Origin: a virus
IMG/VR virus record: IMGVR_UViG_3300009702_000033
Span: 1-49,574 of that record
Direction: 5' to 3' (one strand)
Length of the DNA: 49,574 bases
Position numbers and translations under genes: made by a program. Within the stretch, counting starts at the first letter, position 1; every line of letters starts with the position of its first letter. Below, piece by piece: positions 15,604 to 23,102 of this stretch. The notes under the pieces were generated by a model. The model worked only from the letters and a program-made list of their open reading frames with translations. It was not told the DNA's origin and did no database searches.

Positions 15604-15632
15604 TTGACTAAAGTAGAGAATATTGGTATACT
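15604..15632 (+). promoter_or_regulatory. ATGGAGG promoter cassette, copy 4
   Basis: TTGACT (15604-15609), 17-base spacer, TATACT (15627-15632), six bases, ATGGAGG at 15639. Same geometry as the copies at 13485, 13896 and 14097. Confidence 0.85.
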
Positions 15633-15650
15633 TTATATATGGAGGATGTT

Positions 15651-15833
15651 ATGAAAGTGATTGATTTTAAATCTAAGAGATTCGAGAAACTCCAACGAGA
15701 AGCTAAAATTAATGATATTTACTGGCAAATGAAAATTGAAGAAATGAGTCGTCAAGTTGAACGATTATTCAGTGGATATTCTTGTAGTAGTATACAATCA
15801 ATGAAAGATGAAAATCATATAAAAGGAAATTGA
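15651..15833 (+). CDS. small hypothetical protein
   Basis: 60 residues from ATG 15651; in-frame ATG 15639 (MEDVM...) is the leaderless alternative. Basic N-terminus and one helix (WQMKIEEMSRQVERL). Ends in TGA overlapping a TTG of the next gene. No family recognised. Confidence 0.6.
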   Translation: MKVIDFKSKRFEKLQREAKINDIYWQMKIEEMSRQVERLFSGYSCSSIQSMKDENHIKGN

Positions 15834-15841
15834 GAAATATA

Positions 15842-16288
15842 ATGTATAAAGAAAAACGACATGATATTAGAATTCCTTTATTAAATGAAAGATTTTCTAT
15901 TAAAACAATAAGTCTTTTTAATAATCAAGATATTGAACCGCATTATTATCAAATTGCAGATATTTCAGAAAATGGAATATTCGTTAAAATTCAAAAAAAT
16001 GAAAAGAATTTTAAACCGCATCAATTAGTTAATGTATATATTACTCTTCCTGGAGATCTAGATCAATTAATATTGATGGGGCGCGTCTGTAGAGTAAACT
16101 GGGCAATAAGACCAAAAGTTAAAAATTATCAATTAGGATTTGCAGTTAAATTTGAACCAATGTCTTCAGGTTATAAAAAAATTTGGGATGCTTATAGAAT
16201 CTATTTAAGAAACAAACAAATAATTAATGTCTCAAAAAGAATTATTAGTGAATTCCTTGGTAATAAAACACCGGAAACTATAAAATGA
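15842..16288 (+). CDS. PilZ-domain protein, likely c-di-GMP binder
   Basis: 148 residues from ATG 15842; TTG 15830 in the same frame is an alternative start. Both PilZ signatures are present: R6-x3-R10 (KRHDIR) and D40-x-S42-x-x-G45 (ADISENG), followed by the expected strands (LILMGRVCRVNWAI, YQLGFAVKF). PilZ domains bind cyclic di-GMP in bacterial motility and surface-growth control. A phage copy could sense or intercept the host signal (inference). Overlaps the Rrf2-like gene by four bases (ATGA). Confidence 0.9.
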   Translation: MYKEKRHDIRIPLLNERFSIKTISLFNNQDIEPHYYQIADISENGIFVKIQKNEKNFKPHQLVNVYITLPGDLDQLILMGRVCRVNWAIRPKVKNYQLGFAVKFEPMSSGYKKIWDAYRIYLRNKQIINVSKRIISEFLGNKTPETIK

Positions 16289-16614
16289 AATTAAATAGAG
16301 AATATGAAATTTGTTTAGATATTTATCAGTATCTCAATGATAAACCGACGAAATGTCAAGAATTGGCTGATAAACTTAGAACAAGTGGGAATCATCTTCA
16401 CGGTTTAACTAGACTTCTTAGATTAAAAGGTTTAGTTCGAATTTTAAAAGGTCCTAAAGGTGGAATAATGAAACCAGATCATAAAGTTTCTGCATTAGAT
16501 GTTTATCTTGCTATTAATAATAATTTACCGCAAAATAAAATGTCTGAAGCGCCTTCTAGTAAAGTTTCAAATAGCATTCTTACTCTACTAGATGCTACAA
16601 TACTTGTAGAATAA
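16285..16614 (+). CDS. Rrf2-family-like winged-helix regulator
   Basis: 109 residues. The pattern fits Rrf2 proteins: an N-terminal helix pair, recognition helix region GNHLHGLTRLLRLKGLV, wing GPKGGIMKPDHKVSALDVYL, close to the family's RGxxGGYxLARxxxxIxxxDV. The cluster-binding cysteines of IscR are absent, so it would not be an Fe-S sensor. Translationally coupled to the PilZ gene, making a possible signalling and regulation pair. Confidence 0.75.
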   Translation: MKLNREYEICLDIYQYLNDKPTKCQELADKLRTSGNHLHGLTRLLRLKGLVRILKGPKGGIMKPDHKVSALDVYLAINNNLPQNKMSEAPSSKVSNSILTLLDATILVE

Positions 16615-16677
16615 TAAAAAGATGAATGAAGAGAGCTGTGAATATTGGTTTCCTTACTTTTTAAATTTGGAGAAAAT

Positions 16678-17088
16678 ATGAAAAAAACGTGCCCAAAATG
16701 CTATAAATATGCTGAAAAATATTTTTATTTCAATATGAATTTTTATTGGAAATGCACTAATAAAAACTGTCCTGTTTTAGATATAGAGCATATTGAAGAT
16801 AAAAAACCAAGTTGGATTGAACCTGAAGAAGAAAAGACTGAAATTAAATCAGATACTGCTGATTTATCAAGTTCCTATTTTTTAAGAGATGATGATGATT
16901 CGATGTTTATCACTCAAGTTACTCTATATATTGAATCTTTAGGTTATCAAGTTTATAACTCGATATTTAGACCTGACGGACTTCTTATTATTATAACAAC
17001 TGGTTTTCTTTTAGATCAATGTGATATAACAAAAATTAAATTAAAGTTTCCACAAATAACTAATGTCCAAAATTCAATTACAATCTGA
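16678..17088 (+). CDS. zinc-ribbon protein
   Basis: 136 residues from ATG 16678, supported by GGAG at 16669-16672. N-terminal ribbon CPKC (C5, C8 region) and CTNKNC, then an acidic linker and a C-terminal alpha-beta region. Overlaps the next gene by 26 bases. Function unknown. Confidence 0.65.
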   Translation: MKKTCPKCYKYAEKYFYFNMNFYWKCTNKNCPVLDIEHIEDKKPSWIEPEEEKTEIKSDTADLSSSYFLRDDDDSMFITQVTLYIESLGYQVYNSIFRPDGLLIIITTGFLLDQCDITKIKLKFPQITNVQNSITI

Positions 17089-17338
17089 ATCTGAAGCAAC
17101 TAAACAAGCTTTACTCCTTTGTGGCTTTCGCAATATGGGTCAATCATTTGTTCATGAAAATTACTCTATTCAAGTTTATATTCCGATTTCACAAACTGAA
17201 ACTTTTTATTTAGCCAAAAGTTATATGAATTATTATGTATTTAATCCAATTCCAAATAAAGAAGAACGCTTGATTTATTATCGTACAGCGCGTAGATTAG
17301 AGAAATATGAAAAAAATTGGCTAGACAGTCAAAAATAG
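17063..17338 (+). CDS. small hypothetical protein
   Basis: 91 residues from ATG 17063 inside the previous gene end. Alternates strands and helices (SIQVYIPISQTETFYLAKSY). No motif recognised. Confidence 0.55.
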   Translation: MSKIQLQSESEATKQALLLCGFRNMGQSFVHENYSIQVYIPISQTETFYLAKSYMNYYVFNPIPNKEERLIYYRTARRLEKYEKNWLDSQK

Positions 17339-17344
17339 TATAAT
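17317..17344 (+). promoter_or_regulatory. possible promoter
   Basis: TTGGCT (17317-17322), 16-base spacer, TATAAT (17339-17344), with an ATG again six bases later (17351). That ATG opens only a four-codon frame (M-G-K-K-stop). The stretch 17345-17439 is otherwise without a clear gene. Confidence 0.5.
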
Positions 17345-17439
17345 ATTTGAATGGGTAAAAAATGAGACTTTAAAGGCACTGATAAAATGAATACATGTAC
17401 CATGTTATATTTTTCAGAATTAAAATACCAGTGCCGAAT

Positions 17440-17697
17440 ATGCCGTATATTGTATTTTATAGAGCTTTTATTGAATTCGAAAAGAATCAAATTTTTGATG
17501 AATTTGTTGAACAATTTGAATCTAGAGGTAATTTTGTGGATATAATTCCAATTGTACTTAATGGAAAACGTTGCGATTTTACTTATCATGATACACTTGA
17601 AAAAGCTCAAAAATTTTGTATAAAACTTGGATTTGTGATTAATCCTTATACACAACAAGAAGCTGCATGGGCTGGAAAGTTATTTCGCGTTAAATAA
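17440..17697 (+). CDS. small hypothetical protein
   Basis: 85 residues from ATG 17440; ATG 17395 extends the frame by 15 residues. Neither start has a good ribosome site. Contains IPIVLNGKRCDFTYHDTLE. No family recognised. Confidence 0.5.
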   Translation: MPYIVFYRAFIEFEKNQIFDEFVEQFESRGNFVDIIPIVLNGKRCDFTYHDTLEKAQKFCIKLGFVINPYTQQEAAWAGKLFRVK

Positions 17698-17705
17698 TAT
17701 GAGTT

Positions 17706-18062
17706 ATGAAACATTTAAAGAATAAAATCAAAGAGTTACTCGATCTTACTCAATTTAAATCAAATGATATTCAATTAAAACAACTTAAAGAATTTCTTAA
17801 AGAAGAATTTCTTCCTGATAAAAAACCATTAGATATTTCGACAAATGATCTTCTTCAAATACGTGATTTAGCTATAAAAAATTGGTTACAAATGAAAAAC
17901 AATACTACAATGAATTCTAAACTTATTATTGATAATCCAGATCTTTATCAAGCTTATTGTTATTTTCAGGCTATTTACTGTTTTTTAAGAGGAAAAGGTC
18001 TCATGTTTCATGATATTCGAATCGGCGATCAGAAAGATGAAAATGAAAGAAACAAGTCTTAA
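17706..18062 (+). CDS. hypothetical helical protein
   Basis: 118 residues, mainly helical and charged (MKHLKNKIKELLDL...). No motif recognised. Its end lies just before an extended -10 promoter. Confidence 0.6.
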   Translation: MKHLKNKIKELLDLTQFKSNDIQLKQLKEFLKEEFLPDKKPLDISTNDLLQIRDLAIKNWLQMKNNTTMNSKLIIDNPDLYQAYCYFQAIYCFLRGKGLMFHDIRIGDQKDENERNKS

Positions 18063-18064
18063 CC

Positions 18065-18073
18065 TGTTATAAT
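18065..18073 (+). promoter_or_regulatory. extended -10 promoter
   Basis: TGTTATAAT (18065-18073) is a perfect extended -10 element; no good -35 box. It precedes an AAGGAAA site and ATG 18096. Confidence 0.7.
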
Positions 18074-18095
18074 CGAATTAGAAAGGAAATTAGAT

Positions 18096-18365
18096 ATGGC
18101 ATGGATTAAAAGTAAATGCGGAAAATTTGAACTTGAATTCAAAAATCTCAAGCCTGAAGATATGTCTGAAGGTTGGGAAGCTGATCCAAATAATCTTCCA
18201 AATGGTGCACGACGATTGAAAGAAACCTCTAAAGCTGAAGCTAAAGAAGAACCTAAAGCCGAAGAACCTAAAAAGGAGGAACCTAAAGAAGAAGCGCCTA
18301 GATCTGAAAAGAAACGAGGCAGACCACGTAAAAAGAAGGAAGAAGATAAGGATGAAGATCAATAA
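18096..18365 (+). CDS. small charged protein
   Basis: 89 residues. The first 35 residues are folded-looking (MAWIKSKCGKFELEFKNLK), then a KAEAKEEPKAEEPK-type repeat and a basic end KKRGRPRKKK that resembles an AT-hook (RGRP). It might bind DNA. Overlaps the next gene by 14 bases. Confidence 0.6.
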   Translation: MAWIKSKCGKFELEFKNLKPEDMSEGWEADPNNLPNGARRLKETSKAEAKEEPKAEEPKKEEPKEEAPRSEKKRGRPRKKKEEDKDEDQ

Positions 18366-18648
18366 TAAAATATTTGAGACAGATTCTGTCGATCTCGCAG
18401 CTTATTTGACGATGAATGATTTGAGATATTTAGGTTATACTACTGATCTAGATTCTTTAAATGAGCGTTATAAAGGCGTGTTAAGATTTGAAGATCCTCG
18501 TGGTATTGCCAAGGATTTAGAAAGAGCTTTTTTGAACTCTGATTATAAGAAATATAGAGATTTAAACAAGTATTTTTTAAGAGAAGTTCATAAAGCAACT
18601 AAAAATAAAAATTTTGGAGAAACATATGACAAACAGAACAGGTCCTAA
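18352..18648 (+). CDS. hypothetical protein
   Basis: 98 residues; AAGG directly precedes the ATG. Helical with charged patches. Overlaps the next gene by 23 bases. No family recognised. Confidence 0.6.
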   Translation: MKINNKIFETDSVDLAAYLTMNDLRYLGYTTDLDSLNERYKGVLRFEDPRGIAKDLERAFLNSDYKKYRDLNKYFLREVHKATKNKNFGETYDKQNRS

Positions 18649-18973
18649 TAGGGTTATACAACAACAACATTTGGATGATAGTGGATGTCAAAAAGTATCT
18701 AGTGTTCTTTCTGTCGGTAAATTATATTCAAATGATATTACTAATGTTCAAAAAGTCGGCACTGGAAATGTTTTAAGAGTTACTATTGCAGCAGCAACCG
18801 TCTTTGCATTTTCCGATAATTCTGATGCATTAAATTCAGAAACTGTAAGTACTTCAACTGCAGATCCATTTTTTGCTATTAGCTTATCAAGTTCTGGAAC
18901 ATATGAAATTGCTACACCAGCAAAATTTATAAAAGCAAGTACAAATCCAAGTAGAATTGAATTAATTCAATAA
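18626..18973 (+). CDS. small virion beta-structured protein
   Basis: 115 residues from ATG 18626, chosen over 18614 because GGAG (18617-18620) precedes it. Thr/Ser/Ala-rich strands (VLRVTIAAATVFAF, FFAISLSSSGTYEI) like the C-terminal modules of the fibre-like proteins downstream. Reading continues in frame past its TAA into the next gene. Confidence 0.6.
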   Translation: MTNRTGPNRVIQQQHLDDSGCQKVSSVLSVGKLYSNDITNVQKVGTGNVLRVTIAAATVFAFSDNSDALNSETVSTSTADPFFAISLSSSGTYEIATPAKFIKASTNPSRIELIQ

Positions 18974-18985
18974 TTAGAGTATATC

Positions 18986-19297
18986 ATTGCATATAGAACT
19001 ATTTGTGAGATCCTAGAAGAAGCTCGTAAATGTCATGAAACTAGGAATTATTCTTATTTACCTGGAATCATTGAAGAATTACAAAATGCTGGAAATCGCA
19101 TGGAAGCCGCCCTTTGGCAGCAAAAGGATATTACACGTCTAAGAGACGAGTACAAAGAACTTAAAGGTGAAAAGAAAGATCTTGAAAAGGAAATAGAAGC
19201 CTTAGAAAAGAAAAAATCCGAATTAACGGGTAAAGAACCTGAAAAGAAATCCAAATCAAAACGCCTTAGTCATGATATTGACTGGGACGATATTTAA
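18986..19297 (+). CDS. helical hypothetical protein without a normal start codon
   Basis: The frame opens right after TAA 18971-18973 and runs to 19297. Coding-like sequence begins well before the first ATG (19100): YRTICEILEEARKC, YSYLPGIIEEL, NRMEAALWQQKD. I recognise this as a helical protein type seen in phage structural regions. The best upstream start is ATT 18986; ATG 19100 would give only 65 residues. Lysine-rich coiled coil at the end. ATT initiation, readthrough from the preceding gene or a base error are the options. Confidence 0.6.
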   Translation: MAYRTICEILEEARKCHETRNYSYLPGIIEELQNAGNRMEAALWQQKDITRLRDEYKELKGEKKDLEKEIEALEKKKSELTGKEPEKKSKSKRLSHDIDWDDI

Positions 19298-19372
19298 GCC
19301 CAAATTTAGTTAAATGCTAGAATAGAACCATACTCTCAGGAATGGTCTTGAGTTTTAAGGATTGGAAAAGGC

Positions 19373-20218
19373 ATGGCTTTCGAAAAAAGATGGCGTTCTA
19401 TTGCACCTAGAAATCTTACTGCTAATGGAACTACAAGTGGAATTATAACTTTAGTCACTACTCGTGATATTAGAGTCAAACAAATTTTAAATCTTTATTC
19501 CAATACTGAACAACAAATCCAAGTACAAGTTCAAGAAGTCGTTTCTGAAACTCAGTTAAGGGTAAGTGATGTTAATGGAAAAATAAATGATTCTAAAGAC
19601 ATTTCTGCTTATTTAACGGCTGATATAGCAACTATTGAAGCCACCATTCAAAGAAGACCACCCATTCCTTTAACTGAACATGAAAGGGCTGTTTATGAAG
19701 AAGAACCTGTAGTTGCTAAAAGAGTTTATTTAGTCGATGAATATGGCGATCCTTACTTATCAAATAATCCTTTTCCAGTTCAATTAAGTGATGGAAGTAT
19801 CAACATAGAATCATTAAATGCCCAATTAGATGTTCATTTATCTGATATTGGAAGTGATTACGATGCAACCAGAATTGGAGATGGAACCGATCTTTTAGCA
19901 ATTAATCCAGATGGTTCAATTAATGTAGTTTCGAATAATTCTGACGTTAAAACGCCAACTATAGATAATGTAGTAGTTACTACAGCAAATACTGAAGAAT
20001 CTTATAATTTTCCTATAGGAACTAAAAGATTTGCATTAATGCCTAGAAGTCCTACTAAAATGCAAATAGCATATAACTCAGGTGAAACGAATTCTAATTA
20101 TATTTCAGTAAGATATGGTAAACACTATGAAGAAAAAAATGTTAATATATCTAATGGGTTAGTGCTATATTTTGAATTAAGCAAACCCGCAATTATAGAA
20201 ATCCTTTATTGGATTTAA
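19373..20218 (+). CDS. virion structural or tail-fibre-associated protein
   Basis: 281 residues. N-terminal half strand-rich, middle with a GDGTDLLAINPDGSINV segment, and a C-terminal beta domain (FALMPRSPTKMQIAY to the end) of the type repeated in the two next proteins. Likely surface-exposed. No enzymatic motif. Confidence 0.65.
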   Translation: MAFEKRWRSIAPRNLTANGTTSGIITLVTTRDIRVKQILNLYSNTEQQIQVQVQEVVSETQLRVSDVNGKINDSKDISAYLTADIATIEATIQRRPPIPLTEHERAVYEEEPVVAKRVYLVDEYGDPYLSNNPFPVQLSDGSINIESLNAQLDVHLSDIGSDYDATRIGDGTDLLAINPDGSINVVSNNSDVKTPTIDNVVVTTANTEESYNFPIGTKRFALMPRSPTKMQIAYNSGETNSNYISVRYGKHYEEKNVNISNGLVLYFELSKPAIIEILYWI

Positions 20219-20228
20219 GGAGTGTTAA

Positions 20229-21209
20229 ATGAGTTTTAAAGGACAATTATTTTTTGATCCTACTGATATTGCAAATATTGATAATGATTATGATTCAATT
20301 GCATCTTATTTAATCGGTGGCGATAAAGCAATTTTAGATAAAGAAAATGATACGGCATTTGTTTCAAATGATCGTGGTCTTAGTATGTTGGCTGTTCGTA
20401 AAGATTCGGTTACTGCACTAGCTGGTAGTGATGGTGATTGGTCTTTTCTTCAAGTTGATGCTAATGGTCGATTACGTGTTGATGCAGAAGTTTCAGTATC
20501 AACTGGTTCAGATAAAGCTGAAGATTCAGCTAGTGCAGATGGTGATATTGGTACTTATATTTTAGCAGTTCGAGCCGATTCTAGGCCGACTAATGCTAAT
20601 ACAAGTGCAGATGGCGATTTTGCTTCTTTATTTGTTAATGCAAGTGGTGAATTATGGGTTAAAGATGCAGATACACTAGCTGAATTGGTCACAATGGATA
20701 CAACATTGAATTCTATTTTAGCCGATACATCTAGTATCGACACAAGTATTGGAGCTCTTGATAAAGCAGAGGATTCTGTCCATGCTTCAGGAGATCACGG
20801 TATTATGGCCTTGGCAGTTAGAAATGATGCAGGAACTGCTCTTGCTGCTGATGGTGATTATATCCCTTTTAGCATTGATTCTAGTGGCGCTTTACGCGTT
20901 GTAGATTCAAATGCTGGGGCTACTATACCAAATACAGCACTTGAGAATAAAGTTGTTGCTATATCAACTACAGCTGCACAAATTGATGCTTCTCCATTAT
21001 CTTCAAGAAAGAAAATCATGATTCAAAATGATGGCAATAGACCAGTATTTATCGGTAAATCTGATGTTACAGCAGATACAACTGCTGCAACTGGTGGATT
21101 GCGATTAAATAGAGGCTCTGTTCTTGAATTAGAATTAGGACCTGCAGTTGGTATCTTTGGTGTAACTGCTAATGGATCGTCAAACATTAGAGTAATTGAA
21201 TTAGCATAA
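20229..21209 (+). CDS. repeat-containing virion protein, fibre-like
   Basis: 326 residues; AAGGAG (20217-20222) is the ribosome site. Three imperfect repeats at residues 41-86, 97-146 and 179-226, each with LAVR, then DGD 13-16 residues later, then an ASGxLxV-type strand. The C-terminus (about 235-326) is a beta-sandwich-like domain (KIMIQNDGNRPVFIGKS). Such repeats occur in structural proteins of marine and other environmental phages. Host-contact role is inference. Confidence 0.7.
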   Translation: MSFKGQLFFDPTDIANIDNDYDSIASYLIGGDKAILDKENDTAFVSNDRGLSMLAVRKDSVTALAGSDGDWSFLQVDANGRLRVDAEVSVSTGSDKAEDSASADGDIGTYILAVRADSRPTNANTSADGDFASLFVNASGELWVKDADTLAELVTMDTTLNSILADTSSIDTSIGALDKAEDSVHASGDHGIMALAVRNDAGTALAADGDYIPFSIDSSGALRVVDSNAGATIPNTALENKVVAISTTAAQIDASPLSSRKKIMIQNDGNRPVFIGKSDVTADTTAATGGLRLNRGSVLELELGPAVGIFGVTANGSSNIRVIELA

Positions 21210-21213
21210 TCTA

Positions 21214-21242
21214 TTGACTTAGATAGACAATTCAGTTATAAT
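21214..21242 (+). promoter_or_regulatory. sigma70 promoter firing into a terminator stem
   Basis: TTGACT (21214-21219), 17-base spacer, perfect TATAAT (21237-21242). The expected start, about seven bases on, falls at the end of the G run that forms the 5' arm of the terminator at 21244. Confidence 0.85.
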
Positions 21243-21243
21243 A

Positions 21244-21277
21244 GGGGGGAGTTAAAAGACTCCCCCCTTTTATTTTT
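21244..21277 (+). terminator. strong rho-independent terminator overlapping a promoter
   Basis: GGGGGGAGT (21244-21252) pairs with ACTCCCCCC (21259-21267), loop TAAAAG, then TTTTATTTTT. It stops transcripts from the upstream genes. Transcripts from the promoter at 21214 should lack most of the 5' arm and so escape. Confidence 0.95.
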
Positions 21278-21292
21278 AAGTTAGGAGAAATA

Positions 21293-21541
21293 ATGTTTAC
21301 AGATAGAGAATTAAAATACCTTAAAAATATCTTAAATATTTTAAATATGGCTAAGTTTGACGTAAAAGGAGATGAAATTTTACCCATCGCTACTTCTATG
21401 ACAATGCTTCAAACATCTATTATTCCAAAAATGGAAAAAATGGTGGAACAATCTGAAGTAAATCAAGAACTTATGTCTGCAAAATCCCCCGTGAAAAAAG
21501 AGCCATCTAAAAAATCATCTAAAACAAAGACAGGTAAATAA
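21293..21541 (+). CDS. small hypothetical protein
   Basis: 82 residues, TAGGAGA site upstream. Helical (REL KYLKNILNILNM) with a basic lysine-rich tail. First gene after the promoter-terminator junction; its stop overlaps the next ATG. Confidence 0.65.
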   Translation: MFTDRELKYLKNILNILNMAKFDVKGDEILPIATSMTMLQTSIIPKMEKMVEQSEVNQELMSAKSPVKKEPSKKSSKTKTGK

Positions 21542-21864
21542 TGGGATTTTCTAACGGCGGGGAATTTGATGATGTTTTAAATGACGCGTATGTGTCAGCT
21601 AGAGTAACAATAGGTAATGCCTATGAAACTTTAGCAAAAGTGGGCACAAATCCCTTAGAAGGAAGGGAAACTATAACAATTACAAATGTAGGTAATAAAA
21701 CCGTATATTTTGGTCCTAGTGGATTTAGCTCATCCAATGCTACAGATGGAGAACCCTTACGAAGAAAACAAACTGTTACAATTTCAGCAGGCTATTCCGT
21801 CGGGATATATCTCAGGTGCGCTAATAATAACTCTACAGATGTAATTATTCAGGAGTGGGCATAG
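21541..21864 (+). CDS. small virion beta-domain protein
   Basis: 107 residues. The pattern ETITITNVGNKTVYFGPSG ... VGIYLRC ... DVIIQEWA parallels the C-terminal domain of the repeat protein upstream, so it is probably a single-domain relative. From here to about 24270 the codon choice changes, with many ATA, GGG and CAG codons. Confidence 0.65.
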   Translation: MGFSNGGEFDDVLNDAYVSARVTIGNAYETLAKVGTNPLEGRETITITNVGNKTVYFGPSGFSSSNATDGEPLRRKQTVTISAGYSVGIYLRCANNNSTDVIIQEWA

Positions 21865-23102
21865 TGTCATCAAACGGGAGTAAAATAAATAAAACTCCAG
21901 TAGCTGAATCAATCCCTTTTGATAACTCCGCTAATGGATTCACTGCGGATGATGTCCAAGCAGCAATAGAAGAAGCCGGTGGAGACATATCAAAACTAGA
22001 AGCAATAGAAGTTATTAACACAAGTGCGGTGACAATGACTACATCTTGGCAAGATATATCAATGGAGGTTGAAAGATCAAGTAATCCTATATATTTACAC
22101 GTGTCGAATAGTCCAGAAATTACGGTTACACAGGCAAACAGATATTTAGTAATATATAATGCGGGCATTCAGACTACAAATGCTAACTTGAGAAGCCAAA
22201 CTGAAGCCAAATTAGTATTAAATGGATTAGATATTAAATTTTCAGGCTCTGAAATATATAATAGAAATAAAAATCAAGGTGGCGGTAACTCTTCAAGATC
22301 ATTTATCTTAGATCTAGATGCCAATGATGTTATTAAACTTCAAGCGCGTAGACAATCTGGTGGTAATACACAGAAAACTATACCTGGGCAATCTAGTATA
22401 ACAATTATTAAATTGGCTGGAAAAAAGGGAGATAAAGGTGACAAGGGGGATCAAGGTATTCCTGGCCAGGGCTCATCTGTAATTATAAAAGATAGCGGTA
22501 CATTAATTTCTGGAGGTCCCTTTACAACATTAAATTTTGACCAAAATTTAACTGCCACAGATAATGGATCTGGAGAAGTTTTAATAGAGGCTGCCCAGAA
22601 CACAGTTAAATATAGGCAGTATTTACAATATATGAAACTGGGTGAACTAAATTTTGACCAGTATTTAGTGTCTTATAGGGATGATGACGACAATCCTAGG
22701 TCTGGAAGCCAATCGAATGGATTTCAATTTAAACAATCTGGTCCTATATTGACAACATTCAGTGGAACTATAATTAAAGCTAATTTCGCTATAAAAGGTA
22801 TTGCGCAATCCACTGGCACACCTGCGTCCACAGTTACGATAAGATTTGAACTTTGGAGCGTTGGATTTCAAGGACAGGGCACTAAACTGTCGGATATAGA
22901 CGTGCCTATTGATACTTCTACATTTACAGTAGGTAACTTTTTTAATTCTTTTGTAGATACAGATTATAAAGGATCTAAAATATTAAATATAAGTGTCCCA
23001 GAAAATACACTTGTTGCCTTGAAATTTAATTCAATAACTGGGAATGCAAATGCCGTGACTATACGGGAAGTTGTTGCTACACTTACATTGGAGGAAATTT
23101 AA
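21864..23102 (+). CDS. tail fibre / receptor-binding-type protein with collagen-like segment
   Basis: 412 residues from GTG 21864, placed by AGGAG at 21851-21855; the GTG overlaps the previous stop. Residues 19-35 (FDNSANGFTADDVQAAIEE) are a common fibre segment. A short Gly-x-y run (GKKGDKGDKGDQGIPGQG, about 190-207) suggests a trimeric collagen-like shaft. The C-terminal half is beta-rich and probably the tip domain. Acquired-looking codon usage fits a modular fibre gene. Confidence 0.7.
   Translation: MSSNGSKINKTPVAESIPFDNSANGFTADDVQAAIEEAGGDISKLEAIEVINTSAVTMTTSWQDISMEVERSSNPIYLHVSNSPEITVTQANRYLVIYNAGIQTTNANLRSQTEAKLVLNGLDIKFSGSEIYNRNKNQGGGNSSRSFILDLDANDVIKLQARRQSGGNTQKTIPGQSSITIIKLAGKKGDKGDKGDQGIPGQGSSVIIKDSGTLISGGPFTTLNFDQNLTATDNGSGEVLIEAAQNTVKYRQYLQYMKLGELNFDQYLVSYRDDDDNPRSGSQSNGFQFKQSGPILTTFSGTIIKANFAIKGIAQSTGTPASTVTIRFELWSVGFQGQGTKLSDIDVPIDTSTFTVGNFFNSFVDTDYKGSKILNISVPENTLVALKFNSITGNANAVTIREVVATLTLEEI

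Noticed and set aside
17351-17365. Four-codon leaderless ORF (M-G-K-K) after the 17339 box
   Set aside because: The position fits the six-base rule, but such a short frame cannot be told from chance.
18090-18362. Minus-strand open frame rich in Phe, Ser and Arg
   Set aside because: Shadow of the lysine/glutamate-rich plus-strand gene; composition is that of reverse-complemented AAG/GAA codons.
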